A stretch of 64,000 bases of DNA from Vandiemenella viatica (Eukaryota > Arthropoda > Insecta > Orthoptera > Morabidae), in contig CM061921.1 of assembly GCA_031002005.1 (NCBI GenBank), forward strand, positions 124,092,597 through 124,156,596, written 5' to 3'. The notes beneath the pieces are model-generated. The model saw only the letters and a program-made list of their open reading frames with translations. It made no database searches and was not told where the DNA came from. Made by a program: the position numbers and the translations under genes. Below are positions 11,726-22,210 of the stretch, piece after piece (the first letter of the stretch is position 1; each line of letters starts with the position of its first letter).

Positions 11726-12019
11726 ATTCGATTCTAATTAATAAATGTTCCTTTAACGTGTACGAAGCTGTCACATTACAGAGTTCGCATTGGTTTTAGA
11801 CAGATATCCGAATCTTCTTATTGTTACCATAGATGGCTGCTGCATACGCCTGATAAGGCAAATATTCTTAGCGTGACACCAAGTCGCCAAATTCCACACT
11901 AGCAGATACTTGAAGTATGTTATCCGTTTATGTCTATATCGTGCCAACTATCGGAAGAGAACAATTTCATGTGCTAACCATTTAACTGTCAGCTCAATAC
12001 TGGCAACTGTTTCCATTGG

Positions 12020-12632
12020 GTGCCTCTTAATATAGGGGTACTCATTATGCAGTCCCAGAGTAATAGTTTAACTTCTAAAATCCAATAATTCTTCATTCTG
12101 TTCGACAACTTTAATTAGTATATAACTGAACGTTTTAGTCGTGTTGGGTATAGATACTGTATATGCCTTTAGTGGATATTTCTGTAATCTGACTGAACTG
12201 TTGGGAAAAACTCGTATAGCGTGTGGCTCAATTCATCGTTGATGTTATTACCAGTAAATATACTGCACTCTATATGAACAATATTAACATGGGAAATTTG
12301 CGAAAGTGTATTCTGATATATAAATTGAAGTACTGGTTTTTAATATACGTTTAGAGAAGCTGAGTAGTAACCCAACTAATTTCGAGACAGTGAAATAAAT
12401 TATGTTTGTATCTCACTTCTGAGAAAAATGTTGTTTGCTCTATAATAAGCAGCTCGTTATTAGTTTGCTGATCCAAATATTTCCCCAAGTCGTCAATAAT
12501 CTAAGATCCTATGGGTACATCAACCACCTTATTCTTCTTCGTGTAGTGAAGTTTACAATTCAACTTGTCCATTTTTTTAATCGAATTGGATGTTTATCAA
12601 CTGAACTGCATACCTGGCTCAAATCTATCGGT
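12020..12632 (-). pseudogene. Polinton/virus-like element, minor-capsid-like (penton-like) frame, broken
   Basis: On the minus strand, similarity to a second protein of the same elements runs through several frames. The blocks are 'DLSQVCSSVDK' (about 12625), 'HYTKKNKVVDVPIGS' (about 12555-12510), 'IIDDLGKYLD', then after a gap 'IECSIFTGNNINDELSHTLYE' trimmed by stops (about 12280-12215), 'NTTKTFSYILIKVVEQ' (about 12140) and 'ITLGLHNEY' at the end. The order, spacing and ending match a protein that I know next to the capsid-like gene in such elements. At least three stops or shifts are present, so it is not functional. A single-jelly-roll penton-like role is inferred only from size and partnership. 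Confidence 0.5.
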
Positions 12633-12769
12633 GTAAAGTATATTCACAGCTCAAGCTCGAGCTGTTCTCAGCCGAGCAGTGTTATACCGTCTGTTACTCC
12701 AAACAAGGTTCGTGCAAGTCTGACGTTATAGATTTTCATAGAAGAACTTTAATTAAAAATTTTCACATA

Positions 12770-13600
12770 CGAATGTGACAAATTTCTGATGTTGTGGCAC
12801 GTTTTATAATATCCGGTTCCCAGCAAATCCAGCGGTGAATATAAGCGACCAAAGTGTTAAAATACTTAACCACTGCTTCCTTGTACTTTAAATGTATACC
12901 ATCACATAATCCAACACATTTAATACTGTGAAAGTTGATGAATCTACACACGTGCTCTTGAATTTTATGACATAGCGTATCGAAAATGAATACGCCACGA
13001 AAATGTGATATATACACGCGTTTTACGCATCTCCGTATAAAAGTCACCTGTTAGTGGCTTCTTGACTTTTTCTATGAACAATATGTTGTTCGTCAAACAG
13101 CGTGTAATATTTCCCATGACTAATGCGAATGTTACTGACAACATAAAACGGAATTGAAAGAACAGACCTCTGTTCCCTGTGTCAGTGAGGACATTTGTTT
13201 GTGAGCCATCAAACTGTGATAAAACCAACCTTGTGCTCTCATGGTTGGAACACTCCAATTGACTTAGATTTGAAAATGTGTATCTGTTTTCCCAATGTCT
13301 CTGTCAGCCAAAGAATCAGTTGCTGGGTGGTATACTAGATGTCTCTAAAGGAAACCAAAGTGTAATTCCACCAAGCGAGGATTAGCTAAATACGGTATTT
13401 GTGTTGGACGATGTTTTCTGTGAAAAGCAGAATAACATACGGGATTAATTCTGTATTAGAAGACATCGGCCAGTTGATTGTTTCTATCTATTCGGAGTGC
13501 AATGTTATGAGCGGAGTTATAGAGAATACTGACTCACTAACAACACGAAATTTCCTTCTAAATGTTGGTGAAAAAGTTATTGTACTCAGTGTTAATGAAT
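12770..13600. other. Interior of the Polinton-like fossil, not assigned
   Basis: There are two overlapping minus-strand frames (94 and 97 codons, 12763-13258) and a plus-strand frame of 67 codons (13399-13602). None has a motif that I can name. Given the flanking element genes, this is probably decayed element sequence around a divergent promoter region. Confidence 0.35.
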
Positions 13601-13766
13601 AAGAAATAATCCTGGAACTAATTCCAAAAATTATACCATCGAGAACTTTGAAGTATTAGACTACATGCGTTCCGACAGCGTTAGTTACAAACCATCCAGC
13701 AAAGTTTCGAAAAACGGTCGCAGTATGAAGAATAAATATATAATCTCATAATTAACTAGTCAGTCG

Positions 13767-13960
13767 GGTATTGGTCTTCTACCCATAAAGGAGTATGTAT
13801 ACTGGGACGGTTCGAATTATCTTGCTGAAAGATTGAAATTACTGGTACTGCCATCATCAGCTGGACATACGTCACACTCCAACGAAATTGTATCAGTGAC
13901 TGAAGAACTTTTTAAAAAAGGTATTATAATCTCACATGGAACTAGCTGTACTGAACTTCA
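13767..13960 (+). pseudogene. Element-associated ORF of unknown function (virus-like element), fragment
   Basis: An open stretch on the + strand carries 'YVYWDG', then 'LAERLKLLVLPSSAGHTSH' and 'NEIVSVTEELFKKGII'. I recognise this combination from a small ORF that recurs beside the capsid-like and F54H12.3-type integrase genes in insect and cnidarian elements; its function is unknown to me. It is preceded and followed by stops. The position, between the capsid-like frames and the integrase and on the integrase strand, fits one element. Confidence 0.5.
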
Positions 13961-14107
13961 TAAACCGGCATGAAAGAATTCCCAGGGAATACTTATAATA
14001 AACAAAGGATTAGTTCATCTATAGCCAGATGGTAGAGTGGATATTATAGCATACTCTCGTAAATCTGTGGTTACAAGAACATATTGTTGGTGATTGATAT
14101 ATAGACA

Positions 14108-14404
14108 ATGTGTGCGTTGGCGTTACCACTGAAGAACAAGTCCGGCAGTGTGGTTGTCATAAGTGGTGGCCGCGTGCCTAAAAATTTACGGATTGGCAAT
14201 AGAAAAGAATTTTTCAATTCAAAATTGAAGACGCTAATGGCTAGCAACGATATTATTCATCACTCAACGTATGTTCATCATAAGGTGTCAATAGTTGAAT
14301 GGCTCAACGGAACTATAAAGAGAAAACCAAAAAACGGAATGTGGATGGTATTTAGCATACGTGGACTGAATTTCTTCCATACTTCATTTCCAATGTCAAT
14401 TTGA
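14108..14404 (+). pseudogene. Polinton/Maverick-type integrase (retroviral-like rve domain), fragment
   Basis: The 98-codon frame holds the second half of a retroviral-type integrase core. 'ALPLKNKSGS' (residues 4-13) comes from the core strand. 'RVPKNLRIGNRKEFFNSKL' (22-40) corresponds to the segment with the second catalytic Asp, here GN in place of the expected D-containing turn. 'KVSIVEWLNGTIKRK' (58-72) is the glutamate-bearing helix, with the usual E retained and the usual R-F altered to W-L. The closest family is the F54H12.3-like integrases of Polintons. Loss of the catalytic Asp and the stop after residue 98 mean it is inactive. Sequence to about 14730 probably continues the decayed C-terminus. 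Confidence 0.7.
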
Positions 14405-14730
14405 AAATGGCGTAGTACTATCAATAGTGTGACTTTAAAGACAACTCGCTACTTTAAATCGTAAATGGTTGAATTTAAGCGACATGTCCAGCAAAATTCA
14501 AAATTCATGATCATGTTTGTTGTGATCAATGGAGATTCAAGGAGAGAGATAATGTGGCCAAGGGTTGCTAGCAGTTTCTCCTATCGACCCTCTTCTACTT
14601 TGTTACTCGAATTCGCAATCTTTCAATCAATAGTGAAGTACTATTTCTTAGTCATGGCAAATGGGACAAGATTTATTATTATGGTCTACTGGCTATACAT
14701 GGTACTGAAAATCAACATTTGAAGATTCTT

Positions 14731-15480
14731 TAGTGCTTTCTCACACCGAACGGTCAGCGGCGGCAGCTAGGCTATAGCATGTCTTCAGTCATTTGGCTGT
14801 AGTGTTACGGCATCGCGGGCACAGTGAGACCCGGTCTGCACCTCGATCTAGCTCCCCATCCTGCGTGAAGGGCCAAATACGGGATCTGGGTCCCAAGCAA
14901 CCCCCCATAGCTTTTCGTACTCCCGCTGTCGGTTCAGGTTTTAGGCGAATGAAAAATAGCCGTCAGGCTAGACGCTGATGCAGGGCGGTGCCAGGAGATT
15001 AATACCCTTTTTAATGATGTAACTTCTTTGAAACCTCTCGTTTTTGTTCTGCTTCTACCAACAGACGTCAGCTACTAGTGTGTGGGGAGGGGGAGGAGCG
15101 GTTTTTGGGTGCTTTTACATCAGGGATATAGTGTTCAATGTTATGAGTTACCCTGCAGGTGTTGGCTGGTGGCTCATGACGGCGGTGGAGGCGTACTGGT
15201 GAACGACGATAATTTTATGAATTTCTATATAACATTACATGATTCTAATATACACAGGACTGAAAAATCTGTGGTTGTTGATCAAAGCCTACTCTACCTA
15301 ATTAAGGATGTATGACGTGCTGTGTTCTTTCATCCATGAATGAGTGTGTTTGTGTATTGATATTTGGACGCTCGTCAGTATGTGCGATCTTTTGAATGGC
15401 TTTGTGTGTTGGATGTACGTGTGTCTGGTTTATGAATACGACTGAAAGTACGAATAGCATCTATCTTGTTCAGTCAGTTA
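14731..15480. other. No gene recognised
   Basis: Around 14750-15000 the base composition rises in GC, which resembles an unnamed SINE-like or MITE-like repeat, but I find no second copy in the window. The rest shows no features that I can support. Confidence 0.35.
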
Positions 15481-15489
15481 AAACGTTAT

Positions 15490-15620
15490 GCACCAATGAG
15501 AATCAATACACACTTGTAACCACTGTTTCTACCTGAAATGTGCATTCTTCCCCTCTCCACTGCGTCCGATTCCATATGTTGTCGTATGCGTTGAGATACA
15601 AACTATCGGCCCTCGTTGAT
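15490..15620 (+). repeat. Interspersed repeat X, segment b
   Basis: The block with 'TGTAACCACTGTTTCTACC' and 'GTTGAGATACAAACTA' is matched in the same orientation by 43430-43545 ('TGTAACCGCTGTTTCTGC', 'GTTGGGATACGAACTA'). Segment a of the same family probably follows at 16270. Class unknown. Confidence 0.5.
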
Positions 15621-15960
15621 GAGTAGGGACGCTTTGGGGCTTGTGTACGAGATCCGTTTAGACTTCAAGACACATTTAATCATTCGTATACTGACAACCT
15701 CGAAAAATTTCAAGAAGGACCTAGCATTGTCTACAGCTCATGGCAATCCACGTTTGGACGCTATCTTCGGTGTATAACTGTTATGGGTCAATAATTTTAG
15801 GATTCATTGAAACGTACTTCGTTCACTGCAGTGTTTTCTGCCACCACTATCTCTTTAAGACACCACTGGCATGAGTTAAAATGGTTGCATTGGCAAATAC
15901 AGACAATTTCATGATTTTTCACAATATTGCTTACCTGAAGTGTGAAGTCTTGGTCGGAAA

Positions 15961-16134
15961 CAGGGCCGGATGCAGGGGGGAGGGGGCTAGGGGGCTCAAG
16001 CCCCCCCCCCAAAAGTATCTGGGCCCGAGGAGGCTATAAAGACTACCCCATGGCCGACTCAAGCCCCCCCCCAAAACCAAAATTCATTCAAGCCAAGCCC
16101 CCCCCCCCAAACCAAAATCCTGGATCCGCCCCTT
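15961..16134. mobile_element. hAT-type MITE with 8-bp target duplication
   Basis: The element starts CAGGGCCGGATGCAG and ends CTGGATCCGCCCCTT, giving imperfect 15-base terminal inverted repeats. The interior is C/G-homopolymer-rich ('AAGCCCCCCCCCC' repeated three times). It is flanked on both sides by the perfect 8-bp direct repeat GTCGGAAA (15953-15960 and 16135-16142), the target-site size of hAT transposons. It has no coding capacity. The predicted peptides across it are homopolymer artefacts. Confidence 0.85.
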
Positions 16135-16269
16135 GTCGGAAAGATATGTGATTATAACAGTGAGTCACCACATACAATGTCATTTGAATAGTGTCGTCTG
16201 GTGCGGTGTGACACACCCCATTGTTTCAGTTTGACGGTTCGGGTTGTCATTTCCAGTAAGATGTGTGGT

Positions 16270-16370
16270 TATTCAGTATGTGGTCTGCCTGCGGTGGCAT
16301 ATGTTTACGCTCCAAATCCACAACGGATAGGTTTGACATTGTGTATTGTGTGCAAGCTCCACTCTGTGAC
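16270..16370 (+). repeat. Interspersed repeat X, segment a (short copy)
   Basis: 'TGCCTGCGGTGGCATATGTTTACGCTCC...' with 'CAACGGATAGGTTTG' matches the better copies at 21485-21860 and 42008-42380 in the same orientation. Confidence 0.5.
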
Positions 16371-16865
16371 CTGAAATATTAACAATTAGCTGTGTAATTA
16401 TCACTAATGAAAAAAGTAAAAAAATATTAAATATGATTGCGTTGACGTGACATGTGCACCAAAGAACGGATCAGCTATGTCTTTTAATGGTATCGAACAC
16501 TAATTGCAGCCATCTCTATCATTAAACCAATGTTGTCATTCAATGACGCTTTAGTCTTCATTGATAAAAGTACGTGAGCGTCATCGTCACTTGCTGCTAT
16601 TGTACCTTTGACATGAAGGTGATGCGTTGTTTCAATAGAATAATGGGCATCCACATACGGCTGCTGCAAAGCTACTTACTCTCTGAGGTGTACGATAACT
16701 TTCCTGGTCTTGTCATCAAGATCCTCTGATCTTTCGCTATTCGACAGGTTTAGGTTATGAAGAGGTAGTAAATGACTCGTCTCACAATATCGGTAAAATT
16801 ATAACAGGTGCAAGATACGTTCATGAAGATATTTTTTAACCCCCAATGTTGGAGAGCATATATAT

Positions 16866-17925
16866 TGACGAGTCAAAACATGTCCACCGCGAGATTGCAT
16901 GCCATCTGGCGATGTTGTGGATAAATCATCCGTAAGGAAAACAAATAAGCGGAGCAAAGAAGCAGGGTGTGTAATTCTACTGATGTTAGGTGTTGCTAAT
17001 GAAGAAATCCACTGACATAAGTAACTTTGACAAAGGGTATATTGTTATGGCCCGTTGTCATAAACATCTCGGAAACGGCGAGGCTGGTCGACTGTATGCA
17101 GCTGTACTGAGCGACTGTGGAAAGTTGTGGGAGGACGGTGAAACCACGAGTAGGCGACACGGATGTGGAGGTTGGAGGCTCTCCCGCTCTGTAATGCCAG
17201 ATACGGGGCAATCTGTAGTAGATCTGAAAGCAATTTACAATGCTGGTTCAGCGCAAATATTTGAACGACCCCTTGGTGTTCTCCTATTGACCAAATGTTA
17301 TCGTTATTTACGGTTGAAGTAGACACGAAATCATCGAAACCCAGGACTGATGGAAACATGTCACCTAGTTGGATGAATTGCCTTTCAAGTCGATGGTCGT
17401 GTCGAGATACATTGTCTTCCAGGCGCACGGCTTCTCGAAACATATACCGCGCCGAAGACTCAAGCCAGTAGGTGCCATGGGGGACATTTACCTAGGCCTT
17501 TATTGGCCCCGTGATAGCGATAAAAGGCACCATGAACTACGTGAAACTTATTGTGAACCACCTGCATCCCTTTAAGCTTAATAACTTCCATGATAAAATT
17601 AGCATCTTCCAGCAGCATAACTGTTCGTGACCAGTCTAGAATCATGCAGCATTGGTGTGAGAACACGATAGAGATGTCTTGGCCACCAAATTGCCAGATC
17701 TCAACTTGATAGAAAATATCTGGGACGATACCGGGTGCCAGCTCCGCGCCCTCAAACAACCGACCCTTAATTTAAGGGAATTACGTGACCTGTACGTAGA
17801 TATATGGTGCCAGATACTTCCAGAAATCTACCAAGGATTTGTCATATCCATGCCTCACGAATCACTGCTGTATTGAGTTCCAAAGTTGGAACAACAAGCC
17901 ATTAAGCAGAGGGTTGTAATGTATT
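16866..17925 (+). pseudogene. Tc1-like transposon, decayed transposase
   Basis: The 5' part has 'GAGTCAAAACATG' and 'GCCATCTGGCGATGTTGTGG', typical leader sequence of insect Tc1 copies. Plus-strand translation recovers the C-terminal catalytic region around 17685-17875. It contains 'LPDLNLIENIWDD', the motif holding the third acidic residue of the DD34E/D triad, then 'LRELRDLYVDIW', 'ILPEIYQGFVISMP' and a stop after 'ESLLY'. The helix-turn-helix and the first two catalytic residues lie in 17000-17600, where the reading is scrambled by shifts. Length is close to a standard Tc1, so it is a full-length but dead copy. Terminal repeats were not resolved. Confidence 0.65.
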
Positions 17926-18344
17926 TGTTCATCAGTGTGCGTGAGCCTGTGTCACTGTGTCTATAGAGACTTACTTCGCAGGGAAGATTGTGAGCAGTAT
18001 TTGAGTGACTGAACTCGTGTGCTCATGGAGCTGGAACGTGTACACCACATGCGAAACAATCGGAAATAATACTGGTGATTTCAGTGTAATATAGTTGGAG
18101 ATACATGAAATAACAGCGACAATTAAGACTAAATAACAGTTTTACCTGTTTAATTTGAAATACGCGATCGTCATTCCATCAGTATTGCAACACTGAACTA
18201 AATTAGAATTTCCCGACAACAGTATGTGACGTCACGGAGAAAGATAGAAAAAAATTGAAAGGGAGGCCGCCATTTTGTGCCATGAAACTGGAAGTGGAAA
18301 ATACACAAAGTCCCCTTCGGACACCTACTTCTTTTAAACCACAA

Positions 18345-18816
18345 AAACCTGTGAATAGACAATGGAGAGAGCAAGTGGTCTGAGACAAGAAGAGTAGTAC
18401 AACAGGGCTGTTCTTTGTCTCCCCAATTCTTCATTGCTGTGATGAACGACATCTTGAAGAATTTCAGAGAACTGTATGGAAAAAAAACAAAAACCCTAGT
18501 CATTGTTGATGATGACATGATGTGTGAAAAATGTGAAGAAGAGGCGCAGGAGATGCTTGAGACTTGGTACAATCAGTTTGAAAAGTATGGACTTAAAATC
18601 AGCCACAGTAAAACAGTGGTCATGGCAACAGGAACAGGGATTTCTGATTTGAATATAACCCTAAAAAATCAACAACTCCAAAATGTTGACCAATCCAAAT
18701 ATTTTGACAATACTCTGAGTTATGACAACACCAATAAATGTGAGATTACAGACGGAAACAATAATGCAGCAGTCTTTCAAAAGCAAGTAAGAAAACTATT
18801 GTGGGGCAACAAAGTG
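18345..18816 (+). pseudogene. LINE reverse transcriptase, left part (interrupted)
   Basis: Plus-strand frame with RT motifs of an insect endonuclease-reverse transcriptase LINE. 'RRVVQQGCSLSPQFF' (about 18385-18430) is the conserved RQGC.LSP block. The catalytic 'DDDMM' region follows near 18510, then 'FEKYGLKISHSKTVVM' (about 18575-18625) and 'VRKLLWGN' just before the break. The catalytic YADD is altered to 'VIVDDDMM'. At 18817 the sequence switches to the foldback element and the ORF resumes, in frame by logic, at 23999. Confidence 0.8.
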
Positions 18817-18930
18817 AGTAGTGTGTATTTGAGAGTGTGCTGCCACAAAGGACGCCGCCTATTGTCCTATTATTCTTGACCACATCCCCTTCCCCACCCC
18901 TCCCTCCCCTCACCCCCTTCAATAACCTCA

Positions 18931-19350
18931 GTTTCACCTCTCTTTGGGTGAACTCATGTGTCACTAGTTAGGCCACTTTAACTACCCGTCACCTGCATAT
19001 TCTTCTATTGTTCCCCTCCCCTACTATTGCTCTTTTGTCAGGTCACTTGAGCGACCACCTGCTCTCCCCAACCCCAGTTTCACCCCTCTTTGGATGCACT
19101 CATGCAGCACTATTAGGCCACTTAACCTAACCGTCACCTCCCTATTGTTCTCGTCCCCTACTATTGCTCTTTTGTCAGGCCACTTGAGTGACCACCTGCT
19201 CTCCATAACCTCAGTTTCACCTCTCTTTGGGTGCACTCATGCGTCACTAATTAGGCCAATTATCCTAACCGTCACCTGCCTATTGTTCTACTCCCCCATT
19301 ATTGCTCTTTTGTCAGGACACTTGAGCAACCACCTGCCTTCCCCACCATG
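18931..19350 (+). repeat. Tandem repeat in left foldback arm, about 140-bp unit, 3 copies
   Basis: The block GTTTCACC.CTCTTTGG starts at 18931, 19077 and 19214 (spacing 146 and 137). It is followed each time by 'CACTCATG', 'GCCACTT', 'CCGTCACCT', 'CTATTGTTC' and 'ATTGCTCTTTTGTCAGG'. The long plus-strand frame at 19094-19459 is only the repeat read through. The right arm has the counterpart array at about 23470-23900. Confidence 0.9.
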
Positions 19351-19985
19351 TATGAAGCAACAGCTGCCTCCTTTCATCGACAGGTCTGAACAGGTTTACA
19401 CTCCAGCAACACGAAAGAAAAATATACATTGTTTGACGGTTTGGCTTTCCTGTAAGTAGTCATGCGACTCAATATACAGACGTAAATTAAATACAAAAAT
19501 AAAATATACTTATATAATATAGTAATTAACACTCTTCATTGAATGCTTAATAAAATACGATTCAAACCAAATTCCTATCATGATTCCTTCATCAAATATT
19601 AATTACTGTATTTAAAAGCGGTAGGAATCCTCAACGGCCACACGTGTTTGAGTTAAAGAAGAATTTAATTTTTATCTAAAATATAGCACGCGATTTCTGC
19701 TCAAGCGTTCATCCTAGAAAAACATTAAAAACATCTCCTTACTCGTAAAATTATACTCTTACCAGAAACGCAGTGATATGCCCGAAATCTTTGTTAATAT
19801 CGGTAGTTACTAAAAAATATTCGCCTCCAGCCGGCCATTGTTTTCAACCCTAGTTCTTTGTCTGCAGCGGTGCGCCTCTATTTAATTATTATCTAAAATA
19901 AACCACGCGATTTCTGCTCAAGCGTTCATCCTACAAAAATATTAAAAACATCTCATTACTCATAAAAGTATACTCTTTCCAGATA

Positions 19986-20454
19986 CAGGGTGTCCAGAAA
20001 AGGACTCCCTGATTTCAAAATTAAATATCTCGAAAACAAATATCGATAGAGGAATGCAGTAAACGGTATGTTTATTGTGACAGCTGTAAAAAGTGTATAC
20101 AGCAGTGTGAAATAATAGTTACAAAAGCTGCTAACAGATGGCGCTGTACGCTCATATCAACATACATAAGTGAAATAATCGTATGAAAACAATCTTTGCA
20201 AACAATCACATCACAATGTTTTCAAAATGTTCAATGGTGGAACTGAACGCCCTGAGCTTCGGATCACTATTTAGGCATTACGTATGGCGATTACAGCGCC
20301 ATCTGTTAGCAGCTTTTGTAACTATTATTTCACACTGCTGTATACACTTCTTACAGCTGTCACAATTAACATACCGTTTACTGCATTCCTCTATCGATCT
20401 TTGTTTTCGAGATATTTAATTTTGAAATCAGGTAGTCCTTTTCTGGACACCCTG
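19986..20454. mobile_element. Palindromic MITE (TA target) nested in the left foldback arm
   Basis: The element opens CAGGGTGTCCAGAAAAGGAC and closes with its inverse, with TA on both sides (19984-19985, 20455-20456). Inverted repeats of about 165 bases at each end ('AACAGATGGCGCTGTA' is the inner limit) surround a centre of about 140 bases. The homologous right arm of the foldback element has the uninterrupted site 'CCAGATATGCAGTGATATG' (reverse complement of about 22702-22720), so the insertion and its TA duplication are directly demonstrated. TA target and size suggest a Tc1/mariner-superfamily MITE. Confidence 0.92.
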
Positions 20455-20974
20455 TATGTAGTGATATGCCCAAAAAATGGTGAATATCGGTAGTTAATCA
20501 AATATATTTACAGTCAGCCAGGCATTGTATTGATCCCCATTCGGATGGGCTCTATAGCCTTTGTATCTGAAGGGTCTCGACGCTTGAGACGAGATGTATG
20601 CAATCGTGCCGAAGCGTTTTTTTTTTTTTTTCTCGTCACACTTTTAAAATACCATATAATAATGATAAGTTAGTATCTCCTAAACGGATTGTTATATTTA
20701 TCTCGGATAAATTGCATTCTCGTCATCGTGAAATTACCAATTTATAGAGGTTTTACACCACATGTAGCAATGTACAGGTGAAGTAAAAATTCGCTTTATT
20801 AAACCAAGAATGTTAGGACAGAACAGCGGGGAAAAAATACGGTCGCGAATATATCTAATTGAATACGAAAACTTTTCATGATTGTAATTCGGTAATGTTA
20901 TTCACTTGAATCTAAGTCGATTCTTTGTACTAATGTTTTTGCAGAGCATATCATTTCAGAACTTACAAACTAAG

Positions 20975-22210
20975 GTAACATTCATGCATTCGCCTGGAGC
21001 TATTTGTGGAAACCATGGATAACCAAAATGTGTTTGTTAATAAAGTTGGCTGCAAACGAGTCAAATGCCAAATTTGTCACACACAAAGTGAATACCGAAA
21101 GCGCGCCACAAGTTCACAATAATTGTTTTCAGATTCAGTGATACAAGCCTGATGTATATCTGAGAAGATGATCCCGGTATTTCGTGGCATATGAATAACT
21201 TTCATCATATACGCACCAAAATCTTCTCTGCTTGTTTGGCAATTCGGTTGTTTTTGAGCACACACGTACACACGGGGCAAATACAAAAACTTCTTGCCCG
21301 TATCGGAAATAGTGCTCTTCATTCCTACGAGAGGAATGAAAATATTGACTACTTAAACTGTGGTTTGAGGTATCTAACAACAAAGCCTGAAGGATGACAA
21401 ATTTTCCCACAATTTTTTAGTTACTTGTGAGGGCACACATTATTTTTAAAAAATTCACATCGTCGTCGGTTCGATACTCGCCACTGGTAAGTTGAGTAGA
21501 CTGCCTACAGTGCCATATGTATACGCTGCATATACAAAACGGTTTGGTATTACCAATGTTTGAATACCTCGGTAGTTGTAAATTTCACAACTTAAACTAC
21601 GAAAGTGACGTTGTGTACGTTTTATCTTCTATCTGAATATAAATGGCGTATTTTTGCAGGGCATTTTTCCTGATATCATTGTTTTTGCTGTGATGTCGGT
21701 ATATCTCTCTGTGTGACTGAATTACATATGGTGCATAGGTGAGATGGAGACTGAATGTGAATGTGATTCGGTGTGATATGTGGAGCGAGCATATCAACAT
21801 CGGTTCTGCTGGTTTTCACGATTCCCTTGGATTGAGCAGTTTCATAATGTTTGCTTGCACCTACAGAAATTCGGTCTACAAGATACTTATTAAAAAAAAT
21901 TAACTCTAAGAATCCGTACAGTTTCAAAGAGTATAGCAGGTTTAAAATGCGCTCTAAACAGTCGTATAAAACAATGTAGAGACGTCCGGGCTGATATTTA
22001 CTTACTTGGAATTTCGGATTTCATCGTTATACATGAAGTGTAAAGCTTGATCACTTGTTAAGATGTGGTAATGTGTATTGTTGATTTCAGTGTCAAATTT
22101 GTTCAATACAGGCAGCTCCCAGACCAACATTCCACTTGGTGAGCACGCTGTCTCCTTCCGTACGATTGCCAGGATGAAAACTGTTTGGTTTTACCCAAAT
22201 GATGATCCTG
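20975..22210. other. Central, non-repeated part of the foldback element
   Basis: About 1.24 kb between the arms. It holds a 40-base reverse SINE fragment near 20985-21026 ('TGGAAACCATGGATAACC') and a copy of repeat X (21485-21860). Open frames are short (up to 91 codons, minus strand, 21135-21410) and show no transposase motif. The element is therefore non-autonomous as it stands. Confidence 0.6.
21485..21860 (+). repeat. Interspersed repeat X, segment a
   Basis: Matches 42008-42380 in order and orientation: 'CTGCCTACAG.GCCATAT', 'CAAAACGGTTTGG', 'GAATACCTCGGTAGT', 'GCATAGGTGAGATGGAGACTG', 'GAGCGAGCATA'. Similarity is roughly three-quarters by eye, with indels. Family not recognised. Confidence 0.65.

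Noticed and set aside
18198..18572. 124-codon minus-strand frame opposite the LINE
   Set aside because: Shadow of the plus-strand reverse transcriptase motifs.
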